A stretch of 64,000 nucleotides of DNA, taken from contig JANUWF010002066.1 in assembly GCA_026120185.1 (NCBI GenBank), positions 124,001 to 188,000 of the forward strand, in the 5' to 3' direction. Positions 48,380 through 60,200 of this stretch are shown in pieces. Made by a program: the position numbers and the translations under genes. Position 1 is the stretch's first letter. Every line of letters starts with the position of its first letter. The DNA comes from Voacanga thouarsii. Its lineage: Eukaryota; Streptophyta; Magnoliopsida; Gentianales; Apocynaceae. The notes beneath the pieces are model-generated. The model saw only the letters and a program-made list of their open reading frames with translations, had not been told where the DNA came from and did no database searches.

Positions 48380-50090
48380 ATAAATTATATTTTAGAGTAA
48401 AAAATTTTATATTTTGCCATGCTTATTTTTATGTTGTTTTTTTTATTACATTCTCGAATAAATAAAAATCATCAATAATTATAAGATGAGTGGCCAATAT
48501 ATTTAAATTTCAAATGTAAGTAAATTATGTTTCACATAAAATTTATAATAGTATATAATTTCATTGTGAAATTTTATTGAAAATTATTTCAGAAGAGAGA
48601 ATCATAAACTCAAGAGCTTATAAGGAACATGGTTAATGTACAATGTCCGCCTCACATAATAAAAGAAACAAAAATGGACCTAGTTGATTCAATTTAATTG
48701 ACCAAAGTAATAAAATCTAGTAGATATTATTGACACGTTAAAATTAAAAGAATGAAATATATAAACTATTATATATTTAGATTAAAATTATATTCAATTT
48801 TTATTATAAGTATAATTTTAAATTTTATAAAAAAAATTATAAATTCAAAAATCAACATTGCAAACTACTACTTAGAGTGTCATAATACAATTGTTAATAT
48901 TTTACAAACAAAATTCATTTATGTTAGGTCCGTTTTTGTAATACAAAAAAGCTACACCCTAACTTTCTTTTCCAGCGATCAAATGATGTCTAAGAGAAAC
49001 ATTAAAATTAGGAAATAACGCAACCATTTTCCTTCTCCTTCTCAACCTAGAGGACTACGCTGCTCAGCCATATAGCTATTGAACCAAATACTCAAAAAAG
49101 TTTTATGGACTAATTTACCTATATGAGATTTATACCTAGTTAGTGGGGTGAAAGAATGGAGTAAAAAAAAAAAAAAAAAAAAAGAGGGCATATAAATAAT
49201 AAGGTAAATAATCTATATCCCATTTAGGAAGAAAGAAAGGATCAGAAGTAAATTGGGAAAGAAGCAACTTCCACGTGATGAAAAGTTTTTACAATTTATT
49301 TCCTTTTCATCTTAATCAAACAAAATTAATTATATTTATTTTTTTAATAAAAGTAAAGGTACATTTTCTCTCGCCTCACCCTCTCCTTTCGTGAACCAAA
49401 CTAAGCATACAAAACTTCAACCAATACTGTAAATTTGAAGGCAAGAAAGTACTTCATTTGTTTTCTATCTTCTACCCTCTTAAGTCTTTTGCCTAGTTTA
49501 GGATTAAAAAGTAATATGTTGTATTTAGATAGTTACTATTTTGAGATGAGTTTGTTTGAATATAATAAAAAATTATAAAATATGTGGAGTTAAGATAGAG
49601 CCAATGAGAGAAAATATGATGTGTTATGAGTATATGATTATTTTAAAAAATAATAATTATTTAAATTATACTAATTTTAAATTAAATAAAAGTTTTAAAT
49701 TGAGAAGATTTTTTACCCACTTAAAAAAAATAAAAATAAAAAGAGTGCAATCAGTTTGCTACTGTGACAGATGATCAAACCTTACTAGTTCATGCCCTCG
49801 AACCACTCATCGAATTTGATTAAACAAGTTAGTTCACGTCGAACCACTCCTCTAATTTGATTAAACAAGTAAAAAAGATCCTCCATTTCCTTGCCCTTAA
49901 TCGGCTACATTTGAGAAAGGAAAACCAAAAAGAACTACCACACAGAGTTTGCCTTCATAAAGAAACTAAAAGATACTTGTGAACAAATTGCAAAGTAAGC
50001 TTAATTGAAAAAAAAAAAAAAGCTTTACTGTTTTGTATTTATTTTTTTGAAAGAAAAAAGCTGCATTAAGTGGATGAATTAGCCAAAACG
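48380..50090. other. AT-rich intergenic DNA, nothing recognised
   Basis: No supported gene. Contains a short imperfect duplication at about 49789-49875 (TCGAACCACTC plus AATTTGATTAAACAAGT, twice) and a poly-A run near 49165. Confidence 0.55.
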
Positions 50091-50097
50091 GTCAAGA

Positions 50098-50516
50098 TTA
50101 TGTCAGAGGGAAAATTCTCATACTATTCACAAGGGTGAAGCAAACTAAGCCCAAGCTTTGCAAGGCGATGAATATGTTTATTTCCATCCCTAGGAATGAA
50201 AGAAACAATAATGAAGAAAAAACATGGAGCATATTTCGAATGGAACCAATAAGATGGCCAATAGTAGAAAGGTCTGGACCACGAGCATTAATCTTGTGAA
50301 TCACATTTAGACAATCACCTTCAAAGATAATATCAGTGAAGCCATTAAGAATGGCAAAGTAAACACTCATTAAAAGTGTGTAAGTTTCCACATATTCAAC
50401 ATCATAGTAAGAAGGAACTTGCAGAGAAAAGGCACACAAAATCTGGCTAGCTAAGTTTCTAACAACCGCCTTGGAAGCAACAAGGGAGCCATCAAAGTTA
50501 ACCTTCACTTGTCCAT
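50098..50516 (-). pseudogene. LINE-type RNase H domain (RVT_3-like) fragment
   Basis: The frame contains V-K-V-N-F-D-G-S-L-V-A-S-K, the first catalytic Asp region of plant RNase H domains. It continues with E-Y-V-E-T-Y-T-L-L-M-S-V (second acidic residue) and I-I-F-E-G-D-C-L-N-V-I (third). The N-terminal part of the 157-codon ORF runs into the inserted element at 50525, so codons beyond 50516 are not native. The domain's upstream partner lies at 56199-56960. Confidence 0.75.
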
Positions 50517-50850
50517 CACCCCGAGTAGGGGTGGCAATGCTAAACACAACATGCCAACCCAACACGAACACAATACAGTTATAGCGGGTTATGGTTCAGG
50601 TCGAAACAGGTTAACTCATTTAACTTTAAATGGGTTCTGGTCATAAACGGATTCAACCCATTTTAACCTATTTTGACCCGCCAACCCGTTTAATTTTTTT
50701 TTTTCACTAAAAACTCCAAAAAGGTTCTACCCTAGCCGTCATCCGTCAATCTTGTTTTCTTTTCTATATTTCCATTTTTCCTTTATCTTATCCACCGACC
50801 TCATTTTCTTCATTTCCTCTTCTTTTTCTCTCCATTTTCTCCATCCTTTC

Positions 50851-51202
50851 AGCCACTCTTCTTCCCTTCCACTTCTTCTCTATTCTCCCCATAATTGACC
50901 CATCTTCTCCATAAAGCTGCGTCATTGAGGGCCGACGTTGCTTGCGAAAATCACGGCCTCAAATTCAGTCAGGTATTTTCATGTTCTACTTTTAGATTGA
51001 TTGTAATTTGCTAGTATTGAAGGTCTACATTGTTGGGTTCAGCGAATTGCATATTTGCTTTTCAAGACACTTGCATATTTCTTAAGATTCCCTTTATCTT
51101 TGTCCAAGCACTTGCTTTCACAGTAATCACATATCCGATGATGGGCTATTATGGATCAGCAATCATACTAAGTTTTTCAGTGGCTGCAATTTTACAATCT
51201 GC
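50851..51202 (+). repeat. direct repeat A inside the composite element
   Basis: Starts AGCCACTCTTCTTCCC and ends TTTACAATCTGC. It contains a leader-like CT-rich part, a donor-like CAGTCAG|GTATTTTC and a coding-like part. Collinear with 51742-52126. Confidence 0.85.
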
Positions 51203-51230
51203 AATTCCCACCACAATGATTGGGTTTTAG
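51030..51230 (+). pseudogene. PDR-type ABC transporter fragment, copy 1
   Basis: The translation contains I-F-L-K-I-P-F-I-F-V-Q-A-L, then V-I-T-Y-P-M-M-G-Y-Y-G-S-A and S-V-A-A-I-L-Q-S-A. These resemble the membrane-domain motifs of plant PDR/ABCG full-size transporters (E-I-P-Y-x-F-V-Q-x-x-x-Y-x-x-I-x-Y-x-M-x-G and V-A-A-I-L-Q-S-A-F-Y). Two motifs that are well separated in the family are joined here, so an internal deletion is likely. Short, with no ATP-binding domain. Confidence 0.55.
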
Positions 51231-51741
51231 CTGCTCTCATTTCTCAAGCGGCTTTTTTCTCATTGTGGATTGATGATAAATTGTGGGTTCCCACCATAAT
51301 TGAGGGTTTAGCACTTGTTCCCTTTCTTTGGTGGATTGATGCGTGTGGTTTCTCATTTGGTGTATATATGTTCTTATATGAATTAACATGACATCACTAA
51401 CAGCTATACATCACTAAATAAATGTCCATACTCTTCTAAATAAATGTCCATAATGTCCATACTCTTCTTTCAATATTCATGAATCATGTTGCAGCAATAG
51501 TCTTCCCATTAGGTAAAGTGACTCTTTTGCCTTGTGGACGTCAAGCTGTATATCACCCTTTTTAAAACACTTGTGTTTTAATTTGTTTCATCAGATAAAA
51601 CAGATAAGATAGATGAATGGAAAGTTTAGATAATAAGAAAGAGCTACAAAATGGGATGGAACTGTAGTTTGGGAAAACAAAAGATGGGATATAATTTCCC
51701 AATATGCAACTGTATGGAACTAGATTCAATGAGCGAGATTC

Positions 51742-52126
51742 AGCGGCTCTTCTTCCCTTCCACTTCTTCTCTGCTCTCCCCATAATTGACCTATCTTCTC
51801 CATAAAGCCGCGTCATTGTTGGGTTCAACTGCATCATCACCTCTAGTATTGAAGGCCGACGGCATTGGAGAAAATCACGCCCCCAAATTCAGTCAGGTAT
51901 TTTCATGATCTGCTTTTGGATTGATTATAATTTGCTAGTATTGAAGGTCTCCATTGTTGCGTTCAACGAATTGCATATTTACTTTTCAAGGCACTTGCAT
52001 ATTTCTTAAGATTCCCTTTATCTTTGTCCAAGCACTTGTTCTTACAGTAATCACATATTCGATGATGGGCTATTATGGATCAGCAATCATGCTAGGTTTT
52101 TCGGTGGCTGCAATTTTACAATCTGC
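51742..52126 (+). repeat. direct repeat B inside the composite element
   Basis: Second copy of 50851-51202, with a small insertion near its start (GTTGGGTTCAACTGC) and scattered substitutions. Confidence 0.85.
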
Positions 52127-52148
52127 TTTCTACTCGATATACAATTAA
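51954..52148 (+). pseudogene. PDR-type ABC transporter fragment, copy 2
   Basis: Same coding piece as at 51030. Here it runs a little further, V-A-A-I-L-Q-S-A-F-Y-S-I-Y-N, which strengthens the match to the PDR motif V-A-A-I-L-Q-S-A-F-Y-T-M-F-N. It ends at a stop soon after. Confidence 0.55.
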
Positions 52149-52150
52149 CA

Positions 52151-52339
52151 AGTTTTCTGGTGAGTTTTCTCTTCTTATAGTTGGTCTTGAAGTATACTTG
52201 TCTCAGTCTCTTTGTTTGGTTCTCCAACTGTGTATCAGAGATTTCTTCCATCAACTTTTTCTCACGTTCCAATAGCTCAATGGCTTCTCTCAACTTCTTC
52301 TCAGCCATATATCCTCCTTCTTCTTCATTTCGCAACTCC
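52151..52339 (-). other. possible exon encoding a charged coiled coil
   Basis: On the minus strand an acceptor-like TTTGCAG precedes an open frame rich in Glu, Lys and Leu (E-L-R-N-E-E-E-G-G-Y, then L-L-E-R-E-K-K-L-M-E-E-I). It suggests a helical coiled coil. I do not recognise the family. It may be part of the same transcript as the two-exon frame at 52695-53082 or a separate captured fragment. Confidence 0.3.
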
Positions 52340-52694
52340 TGCAAATCCAAATGCATGCTCTCAAATTATTAGTTCTTTGTTAACTTTGGGGCTATATAAT
52401 TAATTTATTTGCTTATGAATCTTTAATACTTGCAGATCTGTAGTGTAAGTTTTTCCCTCATTTTTCATTTATGCACAAGTGTGTGTGAGAAAGAACCTAA
52501 ACATTCTTGATTAGGGTCTCCAAGCTCATCAACTTCCTATGAGGTCATTGATGAATTCCCAACTCCCTACATCATTTCTTGAGAAGGGTTAGGCCAACAT
52601 TTAGTTCTTTGGCCGTCCGAGTGAGTGGCATGTAAAAATACTTCGAAATAGTTGCTCTTGATAATGTCTTGGAGTTATTACCATTCTCCTTTCT

Positions 52695-53082
52695 TTACCT
52701 CCTGATTATCTTTTTCTCCATAGAAACTTCGTCTGAAGTGATACCTTCAAGATACATTTCATGATTCCTCACTTCATATTCGTTGGGAATACCACTCCAT
52801 ATTTCTCCTGAAAAAGAAAAATAATCTCAGTAAAAGTAATGCCATTCAACGGAAGTCTTTATTAATGGTTTCCAGTAAAATAGAGAGAAAAAAAAAACAA
52901 GCCTTTTAATGGCAGCACGAAAGTGTTAAGACCATACCTTTGCGTGCTTTAAACCTTTTAGGTTGTGGAAGAACGGTTTGAACCACGGGAATGCCCTCTC
53001 CTTGCCTGCTAGATGAACCTTCCGGTTGTAATCCTTCCAATCTCCTGCTTCTCCTCAGGTGCATTAATGCCAAACTTTTCAT
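52695..53082 (-). CDS. putative two-exon small reading frame (85 residues), unknown
   Basis: Exon 1 is 53082-52938 (ATG to a codon split after one base, donor AAAG|GTATGG). Exon 2 is 52807-52695 (acceptor CTTTTTCAG, ending TAA). The 130-bp intron is T-rich and GT-AG. Splicing gives exactly 85 codons plus stop. The product is basic at the start (L-R-R-S-R-R-L-E-G) with a Q-P-K-R-F-K-A-R-K patch and a more acidic second half (N-E-Y-E-V-R-N-H-E). No family recognised. It is adjacent to the LTR-like sequence on the same strand, so it may be an LTR-driven leader or chance. Confidence 0.3.
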
Positions 53083-53389
53083 CTCTCAGAATATGCCACT
53101 ACCCAACTTCTTGTTGGTGAACACAACAGTGAAAAAGAGTGATCTCAATCCTTCTTGGTTCTACTGCTATTGGTTAGCAAAGCTCCAAGAACAAGAGGGT
53201 AAAAAGAGGCTCACGAGAGAGAGAGAGCTGCGTGAGGGAGAGAGAAAAGCTAGGGAGAATTAAGGTTTTTTTTTCCCAAGAGTCTTGTTTATTGTTAGCC
53301 AAAACTAGGTCTCCAATATCTGATAACGATATCTTCCGGGATATCGTATTTCAAACACCCGGATGTTATCAAGAGAATAGGTTTAGCTT

Positions 53390-54870
53390 AACCCTAAACT
53401 TATTTGATCCGTATCTAGAAAAAACCCTTCGGTCTAAGCTATTGAGCCAAAATAATATTTATTATTTTTCTTGGACAAAAAAAGTCCAAAATAATAATAA
53501 TTAATTATTAATTTCCTGGACTTATAGAAATAACCCAATAAATAATTAAAGAGCTCAAATGAACCAAAATAATTAAACTTCAATTATTTATTTCTTGGGC
53601 TTATATAAATAACCTAATAAATAATTAAACATTAATTATTTCCCTCTAATTTAAGCACAGGTTAATTTTCTAATTATTCAAATTGAACCTAGGCCCTAAA
53701 TAATTAATTAACCAATTAAATTAGATAATTAATTTCTCTCAACTCCTATTTTTATTATATTTATTTATTTATTTTATTCCAGTCTAATAATAAATTAGAC
53801 TTTCTAAATAAAATAAAATAAAATAAAATAAAATCCTCTTTAACTGAGACCAATTCCTCAGCCCAAAATTAATTAGGACTTGCGGGCTATTCCGAGGACC
53901 AAAAAGACACATCGCTTTGGCTGCTAAAATAACCAAAATACCCATGCTATATAAATAGCTGTGTTCTGAATTTTAAATATTTCATAATATCACCATAAGG
54001 AAATATTGACCCCAAGGACAATGCTGCGTTAGCAAAGTTTCCGACTTACAGGTGAAATGACTAAAATACCTCTCTACACATCGTCGTACATTTAGAGAGA
54101 AAAAAATGTACTAACACCTCTCTAAATGACATCTACCATCCTTAGGCTTTTAGTCCAATGATCCACGACTTTCTGGAGTGTTTCCGCTTTCCAAGGGAGC
54201 TACCCTAAAGCAAACATCCAAGCCATGTTTCCCAGGGCCCTGGACACTTTAGATCATTTAGACAACTACAAGGGGCGATATTGTATAGAAACTTTCTTAT
54301 ACAAATCTGTTTTAACTAACTAGTTACATATACCCAAAACACAAGTATATTGGTTCTACTATAGAACCTCAACTATAGCATATCAAAGTATATGCTTTCA
54401 ACTTCATTAGACCACCAACTCATACTCAAGTCGTAGAATACTAGTCTACGCTGTAGCGGTAATAGTTTAGATTTTTACCATATAATACTTTTAGAAACCA
54501 CTACTACAGGTCATGTCCTACGTATTCGAAATACGCTTATATCATTAAGTGAGTGGACTACTCACTGGCTAAAAGTAAGCCATTCCCCATTTGAAATTCA
54601 TAACATAATAACCTAAACATGATGAGATTCCCTTTCTCATCAATAGATTAAGAACAAATGTTTATATGTTTAAATAACCCATGATACATACCTTACTATG
54701 AAAGACCACCATTCATATGGATCACTTATTCAAACACAATGGGTCTGTTCCAAATGAAATTGTGTACAAATAAAAAATAAATTCACAAACAATTTCTGAA
54801 AATAAATTCTTTTATTAAAATATTCGATATTTACATCAGAAACCTAGTTTAAGAGGGCATATGTCCAACA
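53390..54870 (-). repeat. copy of the 35.7-kb LTR family, opposite orientation
   Basis: Read on the minus strand from 54870, it starts TGTTGGACATATGCCCTCTT and follows the solo LTR from 35737 block by block. Shared blocks include the AACTAGGTTTCTGATG opening, the GACCCATTGTGTTT region, the CCAGGGCCCTGG region, and TAGCAGCCAAAGCG corresponding to TAGTAGCCAAGGCG. Similarity fades near 53390. The downstream end of this LTR is not resolved; it may reach about 52850. Right flank TTTAT has no certain partner. Confidence 0.75.
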
Positions 54871-56180
54871 TTTATAATTTTCTAAAATCACGAGCTCTAA
54901 TGTATGATAATCTTGAACCATATTCTAGCTTTGTTCAAAATCCATTAGAGAGTAGAAAGAATCATGCACAAGTATATCCTCCATTAGAGGAATAGCATCA
55001 AAATGAGTCTCTTCAATAGATAAATCAAATTGAAAATCCAAAGCAACATGTCCAGAACTTCTACTGATTCACATCACAACAAACCAAAAGAAGTTCAGTT
55101 TCATTATTAAGCACATTTCCAAATGAAGAAGACGGGTGAAAAGCTAAAAAAAAAAAAACCTCAAAAGTATCTCATCAGAAATCAAGAGGAAGTGGTTGGC
55201 TTAGAAATGTAAACACATCAAAATCTTCTTCTTTGGAAACTAATTCAAAATTTGACAACCTCTCAAATGAATTACGATTCCATTTCTGAGAAAGAGAACC
55301 GAAAAAGAAATCCCAATTCCTTTGTGATTTTTTTAAGTCTACTAATGACTGATGACTGATGACTGAGAGAGTAAATTTTGTGCGAGGAATATATATGTCT
55401 GTGCAAGGAAGAAGAGATGCCATGAATAGAGATAGTTTAATGTGAATGTAATAATAGAAAATCAGTACATTGGAGTTCGTACGCCGTCGCATGAGTTAAA
55501 CTCATTTTCTTCGATTGTGAAAATGAGTTAAACTGGCCAACTCATGCACGAATGTATAATGATAATGCAATCGAAGAAAACGAGGGGAGGGAGGACTGAG
55601 AAGAGAAAGAGACACGGAGGAAGGTGAAAAAATGATACCGGGAAGAGTGAGAAAAGATGAGAGAGATGGTTTGTTCAATTTTGTCAAACCTTAAAGTATA
55701 CGTGGGACTTATAGTAAGAAAGAGATGGTAATGAATGTGTGCATATATGTGTGCATATACGCAGGTCATATGTATAAAAGTTAAATTTTTAAGATTAAGT
55801 TTTATGAATTTATTGACATCTCTAACTATTTAATTAGATAATTTATTATTTTATTGGCTATTTAAGATTTTATGGACTGTTTTATTGGTTATTCTAATTT
55901 TATATGGTTTGATTTATTTTTTAAAAATTTTTAGTGTAATGTATGGACATGTTTAGTAGGTATTCGAGTTGGCGGATTTAATAAGTATTGGGTTGATGGG
56001 TTAACGGGTTTAATAATTATCTATTTAATTTTCGTGTCGTGTCGTGTCAATCCGTTTATTTTCTATTGTGTTCATGTTATAAAAATAGACATGTTTCTTA
56101 ATCGTATTGTGTTTAGGTTGACGTATCGTGTGTAATTACCTCAGGTTGACATGACCCACCAATCCAAACACGACACGATT
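54871..56180. other. right part of the composite element, no gene recognised
   Basis: ORFs on the minus strand at 55175-55492 and 55502-55769 have low-complexity or leader-like composition, and I cannot support them as genes. The last 200 bp are subterminal sequence with GTGTCGTGT-type motifs. Confidence 0.5.
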
Positions 56181-56198
56181 GCCACCCCTAACCCCGAG

Positions 56199-56960
56199 GC
56201 AGCCAACGCACAAAGGAAGAACTTTAAGAATGGTAAGAATTCCTCAGCAACAAAGTAGCATGAAATTCATCAGCCAAAGCCAGGCTCTGAAGCACAATCT
56301 GCTTAGCCGAAGAGGAAAGATACTAAAAAATATACCTATTTCTTGCATGCCAAAGGTTCCAAGACACCAGACAAAAGAGAACAATATCATCACTACAAAT
56401 TTTTTCCAAACAAAACTTAGGATGTCGAAAAATGAAAAAGGAGGAAGGCTAAGCAAATGAGCTTCAAAACTGAAACTACTCCATGTTGATTTGGATAACT
56501 TACAATGAAGAAAAACATACTAGTCATCCTCTATTGGAAAGTTGCAAACACCACACTTGGGATCACATTGAACTCGCCTTGAAAGATTTAAAAGTAGTGG
56601 GCAGGACATTTTGACATGCCTTCCACATAAAATGCTTCACTTTTGGAGGAACACAAAGAGTCCAAATGCCCTTCTAGAATTGTGTAAGTATGAAGAGTCA
56701 GAAATGGAGGCTAAAACAGTAAATGATTGACGAGCACAGAGCAAAGCTTTACAACAACTCTTAACTAAGTACTTTCCACCGGGGGGGGGATTGAGACCAA
56801 ACCAATGTATTCTCAACATTATTGGCTAAAGTGGGATGGAAAAGATAATTGAAGCTCAAAAGGCAAAAAAATCTACTGCAAAATGGGTAAATTCTGCAAA
56901 AAGAGCTTTGATCAATCAATGCAGAAATAGAACTAATTTGAAACTCTTCACCTTCATTAA
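56199..56960 (-). pseudogene. LINE-type zinc-finger (zf-RVT) region, decayed
   Basis: Minus-strand fragments in shifting frames include V-P-P-K-V-K-H-F-M-W-K-A-C-Q-N-V-L-P-T, the hallmark of the zf-RVT domain that follows LINE reverse transcriptases in plants. Upstream is a N-T-L-V-W-S-Q-S-P piece and downstream C-F-I-L-C-type remains. It is collinear with the RNase H fragment at 50098-50516 once the element 50525-56190 is removed. The reverse transcriptase itself is not visible. Confidence 0.7.
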
Positions 56961-57232
56961 GAATAGGCATAAAGTTTCCATCAGAAGGGAGCCAATTGCC
57001 ATGTGAAATGTTGATAGATTCACCATTCTAGGTTTCGCCTCCCTTTGTATTTAAAGCATGCAATATATATTCAGAGGCCTTTCTACCTTTCTCTCTCTAC
57101 CTTCCTCCTCCCTCTACAGCAATCTTTGTCTTCTTCCCTGCGCTTTGCAAGGCCTGGCCAGATCAGAGCTCTGGTTCCTTCCAGAGTTCTGATTCTGGCG
57201 AAAGCTCTTGCCTTTTTTTGGTTTTGTTGGCC
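56961..57232. other. unassigned sequence between LINE remnant and hAT
   Basis: CT-rich in part, no gene recognised. It is continuous with 61158 onward when the hAT 57241-61149 is removed. Confidence 0.4.
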
Positions 57233-57240
57233 ATGCCCCC

Positions 57241-60200
57241 CAGGGGAAGACCTACGTGTTGCTTGGTGGCCCCCCCAAGTATTCTGTAAAATAATATACA
57301 TATATATAGCCCAACCCACATGGCCCCCCCAAGAATATATATATAGCCCAACCCACATGGTCCAATTTAATATATATCTGTATGCACACTAACACCCACC
57401 ACCCGGTCTTTTCCTTCCTTTCACAAATCCCCAATTTTCCTTTTCACTCCAATTCCCAAACCCCACCCACATTTCCAAACAAAATTCCAACAATGTATAC
57501 CCGAGGTTTCGATCCCCACTGCTGCACCCAGGTCTCGCCATCTCTGTCCCACTGCTGTAACACCCCACTTAGAAGACAAGAGCTTCTCCAGACAAAACTC
57601 AAGTCTCGCAGTCTCGGTCCCCACTGCTGCACTGCAGTCTGCACATAAAGCTCCTCATAATCATAAAGTTCTATTTTGTCTTTTGTTAAAGGTAAGTTAG
57701 GTTTAAGAAATGGGGATGTACATCTCAAAATATTATTTTGCTTTTTAGTTCTATATTAATTTGGACATTCATTTCTCTACTTTTTTTTCTTTGGTCTTAA
57801 TATTAATGAATTTACTAGGATTCAGATTTCAGAATTTTGCAATACTTGGGTGGGGTGATATAAAATATGTTTATCATGAATGATGATTTTTTGAGAAAAA
57901 TGGAGGATTTAGAATTTTTGTTATTTTAACAACTGTCTATAATTATATGGAGAAGCAAAAGACAAATGAAAAAAGGAATTATGTCATTTCTAGAGCACTA
58001 GACATTCTATGGGTATGGGCTCTCGTATTTTTTTATTCATTGAATCAGTGACTATGATCCTTAAAGTTTCAACTTACCTACTTTTCTAATGTTATTAATC
58101 AATGGGTAATCTCAAAAGTTTAAGAACACAAAAGGTCCAGAAGAAAATTTATTCAATTTAAAATTTTAATTTATATTTTTAAAAATATTTAATTTATATT
58201 TAGATAATTTTGTAACTTTTATATAAATACATGTGTAGGGGGTAAAATTGATATTGATGTGAGACTTGGATTGTACTGTTATGAGATTTGTTTTGATATA
58301 TTTAAATAAATAAATATATTCCAGGTATGTATTCCAGAGCCTGGGTGGTGGCTCCCAGTGAGCCTGGATGGTGACTTCCATTAGACTTGGGTGGTGGTTT
58401 ATATATGTGTACATACTTTTTTTTTTTTGGTATTATTATCAAATTTTCGCATCTATGAATGTGTGTTTGTTTGTTTGTTTGTTTGTTTACATTAATATTT
58501 AGATTTATATAGACATTTTAACTAATTATATCTAAATTATGCATTAAAAGATCGTAATTTTTTTCCCTTTTTAAATCGTAGATGAAAAGATCATGTACGA
58601 TTGATGTATTCTTCGAAAGGAAAAATGTTGAAACTTCAAAATCTAGTGAAGAATCACATTCTGTTGATTTTGATCTTTCAAATTCTGAAAGTCTTCTTGC
58701 AAAAACTCCACGAATAGTTCAAGTAGGATTTGATATCAATTCTTTGGAATGTGATCCAGGGTTGCGATTGCAAATATGTGAATATCCTATTGATAGTCAT
58801 GATGAAGTTCGTAGAGCTTATATTAAGGCAGGCCCATATCAATGTTTGCAATCTAATTACCCAAAGTCAAGGGGAAAACATTTTCGTAGCTTTCAAGCAT
58901 CATGATTTAAGTCATTTCCTTCATAGTTAGAATATTCTCCTAGTAAAGATGCTGCATTTTATCTTCCTTGTTATCTATTCTATAAAAAAGATGGACGTTT
59001 TGGATCAGATTCATTCACTATTAGTGGTTTTCGTTTATGGAAGAAGGTGAATGATGGTAAAAAATTGTGCACTTTTGGCACACGTAGGGGAAAGTCCAAA
59101 TTCTCCTCATAGAAAGGCTGAGAAAGCATGCGATGATCTTATGAATCAAGATGGGCATATTGAAAATTTTTTTATGAAATTTACTTCCAAGCAAAAGGAA
59201 GAAAATCGACTTCATTTGAAAGCTTCCATTAATGTTATTAAATGATTTACATTTCAAGGATGTGCTTTTAGAGGTCATGATGAGACGAAATCATAAAAAA
59301 AACAGAGGGAACTTTCTTGAATTATTGAGTTTCATATCATCTTATAATAACAAAGTAGCAGAAGTTTTGAGTAATGCTCCTCAAAATGCCTCGTACACAT
59401 CACATAGAGTGCAGAAGGAAATTTTACAAGTCATGGGACTAAAAGTGAAGAATGCTATTCGTGAAGAAATTGGTGATGCAAAATTTTGTATAGTTGTTGA
59501 TGAAGCTTGAGATGAATCTAAAAAGGAGCAAATGGCTATTGTTTTAAGATTTTTTGACAAAAATGGTTGTGTACAAGAGTGTTTTTTTGGTCTTGTTCAT
59601 GTAAAGGACACTGCTATGTTGAAATTAAAAGATGCAACTATTTCTATCCTCTCTCGGTCATAGTCTTGATGTTTAAAATATTCGAGGACAAGATTATGAT
59701 GGGGCAAGTAACATGCAAGGGGAATGGAATAGGTTACAAGCTTTGATTTTAGATGAATGCCCTTATGCTTACTATGTTCATTGTTTGGCACATCGTCTAT
59801 AGTTAGCTTTAGTTGCCACATCAAAAGAAGTTATTCCTATTTATCATTTTTTTGGCAAATTGAGCAGTATAATTAACATTGTTGGTGCTTCATGTAAGCG
59901 TAATGATAAACTAAAAGCTGCTCATACTTCAAATATTGCCTATTTACTTACTAATAATGAGCTTAGGAATGGCAAAGGACTTAATCAAGTTGGCAATTTA
60001 CAGAGGGGAGGAGATAAACGTTGGAGTTCTCATTTGAAATCTATTGTTAATTTGATGAATATGTTCAGTGCAACTTGTGAAGTTTTACTTAATATCATTG
60101 AAGATAGGGTTACACCAGCTTAGCGTGGAGATGCAGATGTAGCTTATGAGGTATTAACTTTATTTGAATTTGTTTTCATAATGCATCTCATGTGAACAAT

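Larger units (their letters stand above)
50525..56190. mobile_element. 5666-bp hAT-type composite element with gene fragments, TSD ACCCCGAG
   Basis: Perfect 13-bp inverted ends TAGGGGTGGCAAT...ATTGCCACCCCTA are flanked by perfect 8-bp duplications ACCCCGAG (50517-50524 and 56191-56198). The element splits a LINE remnant that is contiguous when it is removed. It encodes no transposase that I can see. Inside are two direct copies of a 350-390 bp block with ABC-transporter-like coding, a small two-exon reading frame on the minus strand, and a retroelement LTR copy. This is the structure of a non-autonomous hAT that has acquired host and retroelement DNA. Confidence 0.85.

Noticed and set aside
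52468..54875. TTTAT direct repeats as target duplication of the LTR copy ending at 54870
   Set aside because: The left TTTAT is followed by G, not by TG, so the LTR end would be non-canonical; left unresolved.
50525..56190. Helitron as the explanation for the captured gene fragments
   Set aside because: The element has 13-bp inverted repeats and an 8-bp target duplication, which Helitrons lack; no TC start or CTRR hairpin end was seen.
57083..57728. Several overlapping ORFs on both strands near 57.1-57.7 kb
   Set aside because: They span the hAT left end, repeated GGCCCCCCCAAG/TATATATAGCCC motifs and CT-rich leader; no consistent coding or family match.
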